Assembly: GCA_013396635.1 (NCBI GenBank)
Contig: WBMW01000144.1
Coordinates: 904,900-968,899, forward strand
Direction: 5' to 3'
DNA: 64,000 bases
From: Penelope pileata
Lineage: Eukaryota; Chordata; Aves; Galliformes; Cracidae
Made by a program: the position numbers and the translations under genes. The notes under the pieces were generated by a model. It saw only the letters and a list, made by a program, of their open reading frames with translations. It ran no database searches and was not told where the DNA came from. Below, one piece after another: positions 33,365 to 47,349 of the stretch (the stretch's first letter is position 1; each line of letters begins with the position of its first letter).

Positions 33365-33545
33365 TTGTTTTCAACATCCGTTTGCATCCTAACATTCTGT
33401 TTGCTCTTTTGATCAATGCCATGCATTGAGCAGAGACCGCTATTGACTTTTTCAGAGAAGCATCCAGGTCCTTTTTTCCCCTGCCTGGTGGCAGGTAATT
33501 TAGAGACCTACTTCCGTTAATAGGTCTGATTATTCTTCCCAATGC
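33365..33545 (-). mobile_element. Ancient CR1/L3-like LINE scrap
   Basis: On the - strand KKDLDASLKKSIAVSAQC then ALIKRANRMLGCKRML resembles the part of CR1-group reverse transcriptase that reads ERDLGV...MSQQC...KKANGILGC in young copies. It is much more diverged than the other CR1 pieces. The family is assigned by pattern only. Confidence 0.5.
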
Positions 33546-33559
33546 CCATCATTTTCTCT

Positions 33560-35510
33560 TTTTTCTGAGCCCTGCAGGGCAGGCAGGCAGTGGCACTGCA
33601 ATCAGGCTCCCCCCCCAGGAGCACAGCTTGATATTTGGTCTGGGACTCCGTGAGCACACCACAGCCATCAGGGAGAGGTGCACAGGTAATGCCTTCCCCA
33701 CAGAGCCCTCTCCTCTTCCTCAGCAGTGTGACCCTCCATGGCTCTCACAATTACACTGTCTAGCTGCAAGCCACCAGAGGAGTGAAAAGTAAGCGGAAGG
33801 GAGAGTGCCTTTTGTTTCTCAAAGAATTGTGCCTCGTCGCCGAGGTTTTACTGCAAGCTGTATAAGGAATGAAGAAACTCTTTCTGGTACACAACTGGTC
33901 AGCAATACGGCTTAGGATGAGACTTGGCAGAAAACTTCCTTCATTTAAATTGTTAATTACAGTCCTATAAATGTGTCTGCAGACTTTGCTTAAATGTTTC
34001 ATTTCTAAGGGTCCTGAAGGCTTCCTGAAAAACTAACCGCACAGCCACTGTGGAAATGCTGAATATTTGGGGGAGTTGATATTATTTGGTTACATACTTT
34101 TAATTGACTTTTCTACCAGCTCCCTGCAAGCCCTGCTACAAGTTCACCACGCTGAAAAAACAATGTAGGCTGTTTCCTAAACACAAATACAAAACCATGT
34201 AAGCCAGGAGATGAAAAATAGCATGTAGCATAGAATAATAAAAGTTTTTTTTTTACCACAGAAGGAAAAAAAACAATTTAAAGGGAGTTTAATATTAGAG
34301 TGGTCAGCACAGAAAGACTTTTAAATGGATGAACAATCTAGATTTCATGGATGAAGATTTTTTACAGAAAGCAGCTGCTGAGAGATCAGTTTAGCCTCTC
34401 AGGTTTTACGGCATTGCTGTTTGCTGCTTGTAGAACAAATAACGAGGATTAAACCAGATTCATTTTTCTGGCAGATTAAGCAGCTGTCTTCTGCAAGTTC
34501 CCTACTCGATCTGTCTTGCCAGGAGTTGAGCATAAAAAAAAAATTTGTCGGCTACCAGAGCATTAAAGTAGGACTGATTCTTCTGCATATATTTATAGCT
34601 TGATAGCAACAGGAGTCGTATTTCCAATTTACCTTTCAGCTACTTCCTGGATGAGTACCATGCAGGAGAAAGCCTGCTTGTCACCATCTGCTTGGCCATG
34701 CCTTGACAGTATGATTAAAGCCAAGTGTCAGAGGCAGCACTGCCTTCAGAGAGAGAGGCATTGCACATCCTGCTGAACACTGCTCTGGGGAGGGATGCCA
34801 ATATGGTGCAGCTGAAAGCTACCTCCAAATAATCACCTAGTATGAGCGGTCAACCTACTAAATAAAATAACAGCCTTATGAACTGCTGACACTAAAAGCT
34901 CAACTAAGCCTCCAGAAGTAACATTGAATTTCTGGTTTTATTTTTCTTTCCTGAGAAATGATCAATATTTAAAATGAGGAGGAATCAAATTAGCTTATCT
35001 GTGACTCCTGTGCAAACTCCACTCTCCAGATTAATTTATTAACAACACCTTAGCAAACACAGGGCTTGCAGTCAGAGTTGCTGAGATAAAACTGTACAGA
35101 GCTTAGCAAATTGCTTTATTAATGAAGCATAAGAAGTGGCAGAATTGTGTTCAGTCTCTCTGCTGTCTTGGATTGCAGGGGGAGGGTATAACATATAAAC
35201 TGGAAAAATGTTGTATTTTATTTCTTTCATCTAGCTAAATAGAGTTTCTTTGCAGAAGTATGGGAGTGATTTGCTAAATCTGCCCTGTAAAGCCACAGTT
35301 CTGTTATGGTTAGGTGTGGCAGTGTTTTCTGTTCCCTAGTTCCTTCCCTCTCAAGGTTTTCATTTACAAGCAAATGTAGAAGAGCTAAACCTTTCCAGGG
35401 ACCATCAGGGAGGACAGTTGTTTTGGTCCAGATACTGAGAGGGGAGTTATCTCTGGACTGTGAGCTGTAAGTTACACGAATGGAGACCCACCTGCATGCT
35501 TTCCTGTGAG
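33560..35510. other. Gene-free stretch
   Basis: A GC-richer patch at 33570-33750 interrupts AT-rich sequence. No feature was recognised. Confidence 0.55.
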
Positions 35511-35514
35511 ACCT

Positions 35515-35600
35515 ACTGTAGGGAACCTGCTTTATCAGGGGTTGGACTAGATGGTCTCCAGAGGTCCCTCCCAACCCCTGCAATTCTGTGATTCTGTGGC
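35515..35600 (+). mobile_element. CR1 LINE 3' tail
   Basis: ggggttggactagatggtct, then ccctcccaacccctg, then attctgtgattctgtgg: the end of the CR1 3' UTR with two octamer copies. Only the last ~85 bases remain recognisable. Confidence 0.88.
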
Positions 35601-37660
35601 TCTGAGGACAAAGATGTGATGAAGGTTTAGCCTCATGTCTGGAAGAAATAAGGTAGCTATGTTAGCTGAAGTGTAACTGGGATAATCAAATTGCTAGGTG
35701 TGGGGTGGGTGGAGGCAAAGAATGAATCACAGGAATTAGTTGGGAGAGACTGGAGGCAAAACAGCTGTGGAAAACTTGTTCTGGGGAAAAAACCCACTGG
35801 AGAGCACAGGTGATGTACTGCCTGACCCCTTGGCAACTTCTGCTTTACACTGCCCTCAAGCATAAAGGTACACTTGGGTTGGTTGGTAGGTGCAGTGAGA
35901 CTGCACAGGGGAAAATCCTTAGAAGCAGCTGAATGGGAGAATGGCCTTAGAATTGTTGACTGTGAATTGTCTTTTGTTTTTAGCTTTCTCTTTATAAAGA
36001 ACAGGAGCAGCCTCATTGTACAGCACATTTCAGGTGCTCATTCTAATGGCGGCTACTGTGATAATCTACCTCAGTCCACTACTGCTTACCCAATGGGTCT
36101 CTTGTTTGCATTGAGAGGTTTATCAGCCTATTTAGATTGTTTCTCTTGTTAGAAGGAATATTTCATACTTGTTTCTCTGACGGCTAAAGCTCCATAGCTC
36201 TTGTGGAGCTGGAAGTGTTGAAGTGGGAGGATGGAAAAACATAAAAGATCAAGAGAGGGATAAATATTTGGGATGTACAGAATGAGTACTAATAGTGAAG
36301 GAACTGTAGGAGAACAAACGAGGAGGAAAAACGATGTTAAGAAATTGATGTAAACAAGTGTTATTTTATGGCCACGGCATTTGGACTAGAAGCTTACAAT
36401 GACAACTTCTAGCCTAGAAGTTATTTTTATATGATGTGAGGAAGTTAAAAGCTGGCACAAGAACAGGAAGAACAACTTGATTTTTTTAAAAAAGATTTGT
36501 CTGGGAACGTATCCTGAGATTGAGAGCTTCTGTGAGTTCTTTGATGGCTCATGATAACTGAATACCTTCTGTGACGTGGAGAGAGGGGCAGAATTAAGCA
36601 AAAGAAGGTTTAATTGTGCTTTTCCACTTATAGTTGGCAACAAATTTTATTTTTCATAGGATTTATGGGAGCTTTGATATTTGTTTTACTCTTGTTCTAC
36701 TTCTGTTCTTCAAGTTTCCTGGCAGCCAGAAGCATTATTTTGCACAAGACAGAAGCAAAAATACAAAAATATGAGGCTTATCTGCGATTTCTTTTGGGAG
36801 CTGGTTTCTTCCTCAAAGAAGATTATAGACTAGAGCAAATCATAGGATGTAGCTATAAAATAAAACATAAGGTAGCTTTATTTATACTTCTGGCTCTTTA
36901 AATTAAAATAAATCCTGCTATTATTTTCACTTCACTTGATTTGCTAAGTAGTGTTCAAGGCCTTACTTTTTCTCACTATTCTTAGGGCTCTGTACTGAAG
37001 TAGAGAAAAAGAATGCTATTGCACTTTACCCAACTTTTCATAAATAGCTGCTGTCACCATTGTGTCAGTACTTAAAATGAAAATGATTTGTTTTTTATTG
37101 CCAAAGGAAAACTGTTCAACTGCAATCAAGACATTTCTTCTGTGGCCAGTCTGCCCTGATTTTGCTTGATCTTTTCCTGAGAGATTCTGCTGTATCTTTT
37201 ATGAGGTTAAATTCTCAGGTCTTGAAAGGTTCTGCTTCTTGGGGTCTCATAGGCAATCTTCATAATTATATTACATTTGTGTCCAAACTTTTCTCTCAAA
37301 ATGAGTCACTCATGAGCTGAATGTCATTACTAGACTTTGGAGTTTAAGAAGATTATAACTTTAATTTTCGTTGCATAATATCCACTGTGGGCTAAAGGAT
37401 GTACTGGAAATAGAACTGTTAGCACTGGGAATAGAATTGTTAGCACTGGTGAATTATGGAGAAAGGAAAAAAAAAATGTTACTTGAGCTGCCTTTGTAAA
37501 ATACAGATTGAGAGAAAAGAGAAGTCTAAATTTGTTGGAGTGGAGAAAACAGGCCCTAGTTAGTGAATAGGTAATCAATACAATACAGCTACTTTCATGC
37601 AATACGGCCAAAGGTTTAAGTCACGTTATAGCAGGAAGCGGTACTTAAAAAGTGACCGGC
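35601..37660. other. Gene-free stretch
   Basis: No gene was recognised. A 21-base unit is tandemly duplicated at 37406-37447 (aatagaaYtgttagcact). Confidence 0.55.
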
Positions 37661-37664
37661 ACTG

Positions 37665-38440
37665 ATCAGCCTAGATGCCTTCAAAAGCAATTTCCCAGGA
37701 AACCTTATTAACTAGTTCCCTGAGCAGCCTGAAATCTGTTCTCTCCATATCCAGAGTTGAGGTTTTGGTGGTAGTTTTCCTCCTATCATCAAACATTTTA
37801 AATTCGGCTACTGCATGGTCACTATGGCCAAGATGGCCGCCAATCATCACTTCACCCATAAGACCTTCTCTGTTCACAGACAACAGATCTAGGAATACAC
37901 CTTTCCTCATCAGCTTCCTTAGTACACCTACCAGGAAGTTATCATCAAGGTGTTCTAGGAATCTCCTGGACGTGTTTGTATCAGCTGTGTGGTGTTCCTA
38001 GTTAACATCTGGCAAGTTGAAGTCCCCCATAAGGACAAGGGCAGTTGATCTAGAGGTCTCTCTTAGTTCCTTAACGAATAATTCATTGGTGTTGTCATCC
38101 TGGATGGGTGATCTATAGAAGACTCCCACAACAACATCCCCTTTATTGGCTTGTCCGTTAATCCTTACCCAGAGCTCTCAACCAAGTCTCCGCCAGCTGA
38201 CAGCTCTGTACAGTCCTGTCCCTCCATTATATGCAACACCACTCCCCACCTTCCCTACCCTGCTTGTCTCTTCTGATGATCCTGTCCACCACCACAGGAC
38301 TCTTACCAGATTTTGCTTGTGCCAAAGATGTCATATGTCTGGAACTGAGCCAAGGCTTCTAGCTCTTCTTGCTTATTCCTCAAACTGTGTGCATTTCAGA
38401 TGTGCTTCATCGTACCCAGCACTTCATGGAGCAGACTGAA
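37665..38440 (-). mobile_element. CR1 LINE endonuclease-domain fragment
   Basis: Read on the - strand: NKQEELEALAQFQTYD near 38380, LWVRINGQANKGDVVVGVFY near 38150, LVLMGDFNLPDVN near 38020 (GDFN is the endonuclease motif), then HLGHSDHAVAEFKMF near 37820 (SDH motif). The order matches the apurinic-type endonuclease of CR1 ORF2. There are several stops and frameshifts, and the copy lacks both ends of the element. Confidence 0.88.
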
Positions 38441-38444
38441 GGAT

Positions 38445-41400
38445 CTCACCAGCATATAGTCACTCTGATTGTGGCGTGTCAAGTATTAGGTGCAAATTCG
38501 AACTCCTCAGGTGCAATGGAATGAGGGATAAAAATGCTTTTGTCTTGCTTTTGTCTACACATATAATTGTGTAACTTTGTAACAATGTATATTTTGGCAA
38601 ATAAGGTTTTGTGGTTTTTGTTTTTTTTTTTCAACAGACAAATGGACTCAACTATTGAGGCTAGAATAAATACTCAGACTTCTGCATTTCCATTACTCAC
38701 TGCAGGATTAGGCACTTGTTACCTTTTCCTTTCTCTTCCTGTTTATTTTATTCCTCTTGGATAGCCTGACTGTAACGCTGATTGGAGGTGTTTATAGGGT
38801 GTGATAGCTAAGTAGAAATTTTCATAGAGAGTCTTTATTTCGTGCTGAGTATGTCTGGTATCACGCGGAATATCCAATCTGAAGCATTAGGTTTGTTAAA
38901 TATGCAGATCAAATATAAACTTAATACTGACTTTGCTACCATGTGTGATATATCTAAGGAATACCTGATCTACGTTTTCAGAAGTCTGATAGCTTGTGCT
39001 GTTGAATGTCTGAAAAAAAAAGTGCAGGTACCACAAAAACATAAGGAAAGTCACGAAACACAGGACTTTGATGTCTTCTGTGGGATACCTGATAATGCCT
39101 TTGACTGATGGACTTTGGGAAAGAGAGGTATAACCAGAGAGGCAGAGACCTTTCTACATACATTGTCATGGAACGGGGGTTCTTTTTCTAATCTGAAAGA
39201 AGAATGGGAGACTGACAGTGACAAATACAGCTTTCAAATTAGAGTAATTGTAGCATACTCTTCATCTCAAATTTCTTCAGGTCAATCTTAAAAGGAATAT
39301 ATTCCATATACTTAGAAGAGGCAATGACATGAGTTGTTTTTAACACCTCCTAGGTTCTGCAACCTTGTGCTATGGAAGTTTTTGTTGTAAGGTTGCAGAA
39401 GAAGCTGGGTTTGGGTACCTCATACTCATCAGAAATGGATTTTCTTGTTCCTACCAGTTATTTGCATCATAAAACCTGTGAATGTGTATCATGCACAAGT
39501 TGTAAGTAGTATATGAATTTATTCCAGTTGTATCAACACATGAAAAAAATCTATATAATTTCCAAAAACAGCTTTTTTCTAAGCCAGAAGTATATTTTTT
39601 TAAAAATAGAAAAATACTTACTATGAACAACTTGATATGAAAGGATACAAGCATAAAACTAAATGGGGTTTAATGAACACCTTTTAAGCAGTCTTAGCCT
39701 GCCAGCCTTACTAAAACTCTTCTACCTTTAAACTATTAGTTTTAACTATATCAACTATTTTAGATGTTAATAACATCTGTTTCCCATGAAACACAGCAAG
39801 TATTGTTAGTGGAATCTCTTTTTTCATATTAATATAGACGTTTTAATATGAGGATTTCTTTTCATTGATAACTACATAAATGTTGTCAAGGGCTTTTTCA
39901 GTTCAAGTCTGGATTCAGGCTGGCTAATATTATGGACCTCTTTATTCATGCTTGGAGACCAAGAGTCTTTAAAATTCCTAAGGAAATGAACTGTGTTCGT
40001 GTTATTGACAAGAACTTATGGAACATAAAGTAGAAAAAGGAGGAAATTTCAGGAATGCCAACTTAAGATACTAGAAACTTACATATGTGTGTTCAAGCAT
40101 AAGGGTATTGGGACAATTTAACTATTAACTTTCATTGAATACAAATTGGCAATCTCCTAGTTAAAACAAAAGCCATCACAGACAATAAGGTTTAATTATG
40201 CTATGTTGACTTTTACTGTGGTTATTGTACTGGCACTATGTTTGTAGAATGAAGTAGAGGAATGCTGGATTTGTCACTAGCATCTTCAAGGATCTCATCA
40301 CACTCTCTCATTATTCTCTTAGTTCTTCAGCATCCATTTGTCCTCTGTTGGTGCAAATCATTGTATATTACAGATTCCTGCCTCTACAGCTTCTCAGGAT
40401 GTTTTTCTATTGCTGTATTGTCTAAGAATTAGCATATTTGACAGTGTTTAGTTATTTGCAATTTCTTCTGTCTTCTATCAATGGGAGAATAATGGGACAT
40501 ATACTTGATTATGTGTAGTAAAATCATTGAAGCCTGGATAAGATTTTCTACACCGGTGTTTTTTTGTTGTTTTTCTTTATGGAAATATCTGTTTCATAAA
40601 CTGTAACAGAAGATCTCACAACAATTATAGTAACCTAATGAATTGAGAACAATACTGCTTTTTGGACAAAGTTTAAAAAAAAAAAAANCAAATATCTTGG
40701 AGAGTCTGTTTCAAAAAAAAAAAAAAAAAAAAAAGATTCTTCTTGACTGTCCTTGCAGATGACAGTCAGACTTCGGGTTTAATTAATATCACCTAATTTA
40801 AATTCCTTATAAATGGGAACCATTGACATTCCCATTGAAACAATTTGATTTTCTCATGAATACATGATGGGAACTTTATTGTGATTCTTTTTCAGGCCCT
40901 TGTGGGGAAAAAAATGTATTTTTTTGAATATTTGGCCTTGATTCTCTATATATTCTACTCATTTGCTCTCAAAAAACAGTACTTCATAAACCTTTAATGT
41001 GTTTTGTATAAGATTCAAAAGTAAGTTAACTTTCTGATGTCATCTTCTAGCTCACTTGCTTTGAAGCACTATTAATGATACCTGAACTGCATACTGTTGA
41101 CAGCGTAACCTTCCTATAGGCTTGGTTATAGATTGTTAAAACTGTGAGAAGCTTTGCTGTTAACTTCAGAGAGTATGAGATGATTGATACTACATCAAAT
41201 TTATGGTATTTCTCTCCAGCACTATAGGATCAAAATGCATTTGATTCAATTTTTATGAATTCTATAGTTCTCAGCTTCTTAGCTTGTTTCCACCTCCCAA
41301 AATGTTTAAAGCCTTCATGACTTGTACTGATCTGGGTTTGTAAAGTAATTATTAAAAGCCTTTGATATTTAAAAGAGATCAGGCATTTCTGCTAATTAAT

Positions 41401-42162
41401 TAATGATTTCCCAAGTGAATCACTCCTACAAATTTGTAATAAATATTTAAGATTTCAACAGAATGAAGAGGTTGACTTTTTTTTTAAAATTTTGCTTTCA
41501 TGGTTTTGAAGTTTGAAGCAAGAGGATTTTTAATTAGGCTCAAAATGTTTTTAATCTGTATGGATTTTAATACATGCTATGTATATTTATTCTGTTGTTG
41601 ATGCCTTGTCCTTGAAATTAGCAAAACAAGTCAGTTGTTCCACCTCAGAAGATACATTAGGTCAGACTCCAATCCTGCAACAACTTGCATGTGTCCATAA
41701 TTTTAGTTACTAAATATCCTGAACTGTAGGTGATTGTCTCAATAGAAGATCATGAAGGCTGATTAGGTTCTATATGTAGTGTATTGAGAGATCTAGAATT
41801 TGGTAAAATGAATCCAAAAAATATCACGGTCTCTCCTGGAAGCTGCCTAGAGCTAGTGGGAAGCAGTAAGTACAATATCTAACCTGTTTCCTCCATGAAG
41901 CTTTGAGATTGAAGTCCGACTGTTCTTTGACAAAAGATGTGGCTCTGTCTGCTTCAAATTCAGAAAACAGAATCCTACTCTGAGAGTAGTCACCTAGCTC
42001 TTTCTAGCAGTCTTGAAAAGGACAGATAAGAGCTAATCACTCAATTTTCAAAGTATGACTGTTGAAGAAGGAGGAAGTAGTGTCAATGTGATGTTGCCTT
42101 CATCTTAGCTTATTTTCTGGCAGCTAAAATAATAGAAAGTGGAAAATATGGCATTATATCCT

Positions 42163-42196
<34 letters not shown>

Positions 42197-42870
42197 ATTT
42201 ACAAGTCTCACAAGGGGGGAANGTAAATAATTTAAAGCTGACTCAGATGGAGAAAAAATGAGATACAGCCAGGAGACTAGGGCACTCTGAGAGCTCTCCT
42301 TCCAGCCACTTTGGGATCTTTCATGAGTCACAGAGAGGCTCTAAAAGCAGGAAATATGCAATCTGTAGGATGCATCAGTTGTTTATTGGTGACTGCACAC
42401 AGTACATAGCTAAGATTGATGAGTACTAATATATACTCTAGGTCCAATGAGGCAAGTATCTGCCTGTCCAGCAGCTACCCATCAGATGAGGAGGTACCAG
42501 GTTCAGACTAATCCTTCCCAATGTCATCTTATTTTCTGCCTTTTTTTTTTCTTTCATATTAATATTTTTACTCTTAAATTACTGTGCTCATTACTCTCCA
42601 ATCTCAACAATATTGGCAGTTCTGCAAATGCTTTCACATGAAAATTTTTCTGGCCCACTTCCAAAGACCCTTTTGAATTCAAACAAGTTTGAGACATGTA
42701 GATGGCTTATTTGTATTTTCAAAGCTCCTTCTTGATGAAATTAAATATTTCACTGAGGGAGAGTTTTTTCCAAAAATTTTAAAATATTTTGACCTCTTTG
42801 GTCCTATCATATGGGAGCCACATAAGCCTTGGCTAGGCTGTATCTTTTTGAGTTAAATCTTCTTCTAAAT
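38445..42870. other. Gene-free stretch with homopolymers and two N
   Basis: AT-rich. A-runs lie at 40674-40687 and 40713-40734 and a T-run at 42165-42192. Single N bases at 40688 and 42222 sit at or near these runs. No gene or element was recognised. Confidence 0.6.
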
Positions 42871-42874
42871 CTTC

Positions 42875-43258
42875 AGCATGGAGAAGAGAAGGCCATGGGG
42901 GACCTCATTGCAGCCTTCCAGTATTTAAAAGGAGATTATAAAGAGGAGGAGAACCAACTTTTCACAAGGTTAGACAGTGATAGGACAAGGAGGAATGGTT
43001 TTAAGCTGAAGGAGGGAAGGTTTAGATTAGACATCAGGAGAAAGTTCTTTACTGAGAGAGTGGTGAGGTGCTGGAACAGGCTGCCCAGAGAGGTTGTGGA
43101 TGCCCTGACCCTGGACATGTTCAAGGCCAGGTTGGATGGGGGCCTGGGCAACCTGATCTAGTACCTAATCTGGAGATTGGTGGCCCTGCCTGTGGCAGGG
43201 GGCTTGGAACCTGATGATCCTTGGGATCCCTTCCAACCTGAGCCATTCTACGATTCTG
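42875..43258 (+). mobile_element. CR1 LINE 3' fragment
   Basis: The remaining reading frame gives [20 protein letters not shown] then [20 protein letters not shown], the C-terminal end of CR1 ORF2, followed by the 3' UTR ending attctacgattctgg. A GTTT/T-rich tract follows at 43264-43290. Confidence 0.92.
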
Positions 43259-43299
43259 GCATGTTTTTGTTTGTTTGTTTGTTTTTTTTTCTTTTTTTC

Positions 43300-46200
43300 C
43301 TTTTCCAAAAGTGGAAAATGATGTACAAACACATTTTAAGCATGTTTTAAAAATCCTATTTATTTCAGATAGTTAAGGCACTCTGCAGTGTAGTGTTCTT
43401 TCATACCTCTGTGTAGCACAGCTCTGTATTGATATGCCAGGTATTTACAAAGCTGTTCTGGCCCCTCTGTTTACAAGGTTCTTGCCAGCCTGTGCAAGAT
43501 GCAGCTGTTCTGATTGCGGCATTCTAATGATATTACTGCCTCTCTTTAAAAATCAGAGCCATCCTTTCCTTGACAGAGCCTTACATTCATAAAGCTAAGC
43601 TCAAAAGGGATGTTTAAATCATGTAGTCCTACCTCCTCAGTATGACAGGCGATCAAATTTTACACTGTTGGTTTATATCAAATCCAAAGACTTATTAAGC
43701 CTTGAAGTCCTACACTGTGTGCAGTAGGATGCTGTCTATAACCCAGCTCACTAGATCACTTTTGTTTGAGGTCTTTTACCATGCACAATGAAAAGAGGAT
43801 ATACACAGCTTAAGAGATTTATGTCTTTTGATGTCAGTATTTTTCCTCCTGAATCCTTGAGCCACTCACCATCTCAACAAATACTTTTTATTATTGTTAT
43901 TATCTGGAGTGCTGGACTGGTTTCAGCTTACAAACTTTCTTTCAGCTTAGCTGTGGTAGCTGTGCTGTATCAGCTTGTGCAGAGAGTTACAGTATCAGCG
44001 TCCACACATGAGGAACTGATTATATTAGACATGATAGACAGTCAAAGCATTTACACAGTGTCTGGTGCTGCAGAAACATGAATCAATTTCCCACATAATC
44101 TCAATATTCATTTTTAAAGATCTTTTAGGACTATATACTAGAAGATGCTTTGAATAGCATTGTAAGGTAATTACTTACAAGACTGTCAAAACCCTTCTGC
44201 ATCTTTTTTTTTTTTTTTTCAATAGACTTGTACCCAAAGGATGTAAACTGTATTTGAGTTCTTGTACAAAGTTCTCTGGTATCTGACTATATTGTAACAA
44301 ACGTTTTGGCACTGTGATCATTTACTCAATGATTCATGTTCCACCATAAGAGTAACCTAATTATTTACTGCTTTTTGTGAGGTTATAATGTGATTTACGA
44401 CTGTTTCTGGGACAGTACTGAATACATTTGTTGTATAATTATTTGTGTATAAACCCTTTTGATCCATACTTTCCAAAAAGACACATCCATAATTAATGTC
44501 ACAGGTCTGTATTTATTTCCAGAGATAAAGAAAGTATTAATTCCCATAGCTCATTTGGAGCTGCAGGGGAATAGCAATTCTGCGACCTAAATAAGCTATT
44601 CAGTATTCTCCTTTGGTATTAAATCTTTAGTCTATTTTTTTCCCCTGCGCAACTACTGAATATGTACCAGAAGAACATATTTAGCACTAAAATTAACTAC
44701 ATTCAGATAACTTATCTGTTTAGGAAAAAAAAAAAAAAGAGAAACATATACACGTAAATCTTTGCAACAGAAACAAGGAAGCAGAAACAGGGAAAATACA
44801 ACCACTGAACCTAATAAAACATCAAAACATACAAAAACTTCAGTCATCAAGGTATTGGCTTCATATGGACTCATAATTAATTCATAGTCTGCCTGAACTG
44901 TGGTGAGGGGAAAGGACATAAACAAGCAATGTGGAGTTTTGTTGCTTTCCCCTCTGTGTCTTCTTTTCTGCCAGATTCCAAATGAAATGAAACCAAAGCT
45001 GGCACTATACAAAATTCAATTCAGACAAAACTTCAGACACTAAATCCATTAAGCATACATTTCCTAAATAAAAAATGAGTTTGTCTGCAGGCTGCCTTGA
45101 CATGGTCTGAAAAGTTTAGTGCATAGAAAAACAGCCCAGTGAATTGTGTGGTGCTACTGAAACAAATAAAAAGAAAATAAACCTCCTCTGCCCCCTCCTC
45201 ATTTTCCCTTTGAAATTTCTGTGTGGATATAACACTCCAGATAAAATAGACAGTTACAAGCCTGAATGCAGAAGCAGAATGATATTTTTTTTTTATCTCC
45301 AAGTCACTGCAGTACATTTTGAAAAAATTATATGTAATCATTGACTATTTTGAAAAGTGCTTACACTGTTTCAACTTCGCATTTAACAAATGGACTAGGA
45401 CTCTTTTGCAGGGTCTGCAAAAGAGGACTCTTGCCTGTTCCCTCTAGATGTTAGCTGTAATCACACCAACTTAGAGGATGAATCTCTCTAGCGTACCTTA
45501 GCTATACTAGCTACAGTACTGAGAACGTATCAATATTTAGTTATTGTCCAGGTACCAGGAGTGCTTATTTATTGGAGTTAAAGATCAGATTTAAAGCAGA
45601 ACGCAGAAAACATAAAGCAAGGCAACTGTCTGTTGGTTTTGATTTACCATATTGGCACTTGCATCTCCATTGAAAAATATTAGACACCTATAAATCTTGA
45701 GAACTACTGTTAGGACAGTAAGCACTGCTATCATGACTGATTGTTTTGATGTAGTCAGAACAGTGAATTTCATCTGTTCTCAGTCAACTGTGTTTTTGTG
45801 TTCAGATTCCATGTGTATATGTGGAACTAGTGAATAAAATAAACATCTAGTTATCATTTTGTAGCCTGAGCTCAAAAGACTCACTACAGCCCTGCAAATT
45901 CCCAGAAAATATTGTTTAACTGATGATGTTGTGAAATCCATTGCAGTGGCTGACAGTATTTGCAACAAGGTCCATTATCCTACCTGACAACTTCCTGTCC
46001 TATAAATAATCCATGAGAATCATTAATAAAATAAATGGACAGTGATCAAACCTGTTGTTCTGAAAAAACTTTCACTGGCACAAGTGTCTTCATCTAAGAA
46101 GAAGACAAATCCAAACATTTTTGCAGATCTTTGTGAGAGTGTTACTGTTGTTACTGAGAAGATAAGCAACAAACTGATAACTTGATTAGCAACATGCAGG

Positions 46201-46635
46201 ATGTACTATACTGTATATTTTTTTCAACTATTTGTGCTTTTGCATTGACTAATTAAAAACTTTTCAATGGGCATTCTTCTCAAAGCTGAAGTAGTGAAAA
46301 TTCTTTAAATGGAACTTTAGTAAGGCAGAGTCTTAAAAAATTCTTATTTAAGCAACTCCTGTCCTGTTGTCCTCATTTGCAAGCCAGTAACTATCCCTCT
46401 GGGAGTCTAAGTTTCAGATAGATTATAAAAAAAAAAACAACAACAGAGAAATAAAAGAAATTAGAAGCATATTATTCTTCTGTCAGACACATACACACAC
46501 CCTTTTCATTCTACTAGGTATGAGCGTGCCCTTTCCGTAACCTAGTATTTCTAATCATCTTTTGATAAAACAGGCCACTGCCAGTTCCATGATACTCCAT
46601 GGGTTTGCCTTTACTGAAAACTTGCTTGGGACAGT
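43300..46635. other. Gene-free stretch
   Basis: AT-rich with homopolymers at 44204-44219 (T) and 44725-44738 (A). No feature was recognised. Confidence 0.55.
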
Positions 46636-46639
46636 GCTT

Positions 46640-47345
46640 TCATAGAATCATAGAATCCTTAGAGTTGGACCTTTAAAGGTCTAGTCCAACTCCCCTGCAA
46701 TGAACAGGGACATCTACAGCTAGATCAGGTTGCTCAGAGCCCTGTCCAGCCTGACCTTGAATGTCTCCAGGGACATCCACCACCTCTCTGGGCAACTGTT
46801 CCAGTTGTTTCACTACCCTTAAAAAAACTTCTACCCTGTAAAAAAACTTTTTCCATAAATCCAACCTAAATCTCCTCTCTTTCAGTTTGAAACCGTTTCC
46901 CTTTGTCCTATCACCGCCGACCCTGCAAAAGAGTCTGTCCCTCTCTTTCTTATAGCCCCCCTTTAGCTACTGAAAGGCCACTATCAGGTCTCCCCAGAGC
47001 CTTCTCTTCTCCAGCCTGAACAGCCCCAGCTCTCTCTGCCTGTCCTCAAAGGAGAGGTGTTCCATCCCCTGGATCATTTTTGTGGCCCTCCTCTGGACAC
47101 ACTCCAACAGGTCCATGTCTCTCCTTTGCTGAGGACTCCAAATCTGGATGCAGTGCTCCAGGTGAGATCTCACAGCGCAGAACAGAGGGGCAGGGTCACC
47201 TCCCTCACTGTGCTGGCCACGCTGCTTTTGATGCAGCCCAGGTTACAGTTGGCTTTCTTGGCTGCGAGGGCACCATGCTGGCTCATGTCCAGCTTGCCAT
47301 CCTCCAGTACCCGCAAGTACTTTTTGGCAGGGCTGTGCTTCATCC
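46640..47345 (-). mobile_element. CR1 LINE 3' fragment, about 700 bases
   Basis: The + strand starts catagaatcatagaatcctt (inverted octamer tail). On the - strand [20 protein letters not shown], then LGLFRLEKRRLWGDLIVAFQ, mark the end of ORF2. Several frame breaks; an older subfamily than the pair at 53-56 kb. Confidence 0.9.
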
Positions 47346-47349
47346 TTTC

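Noticed and set aside
35657..36028. 123-codon - strand frame
   Set aside because: No domain or context; treated as chance.
44653..45012. 119-codon - strand frame
   Set aside because: Hydrophobic and Phe-rich because of T-rich sequence; no conserved feature.
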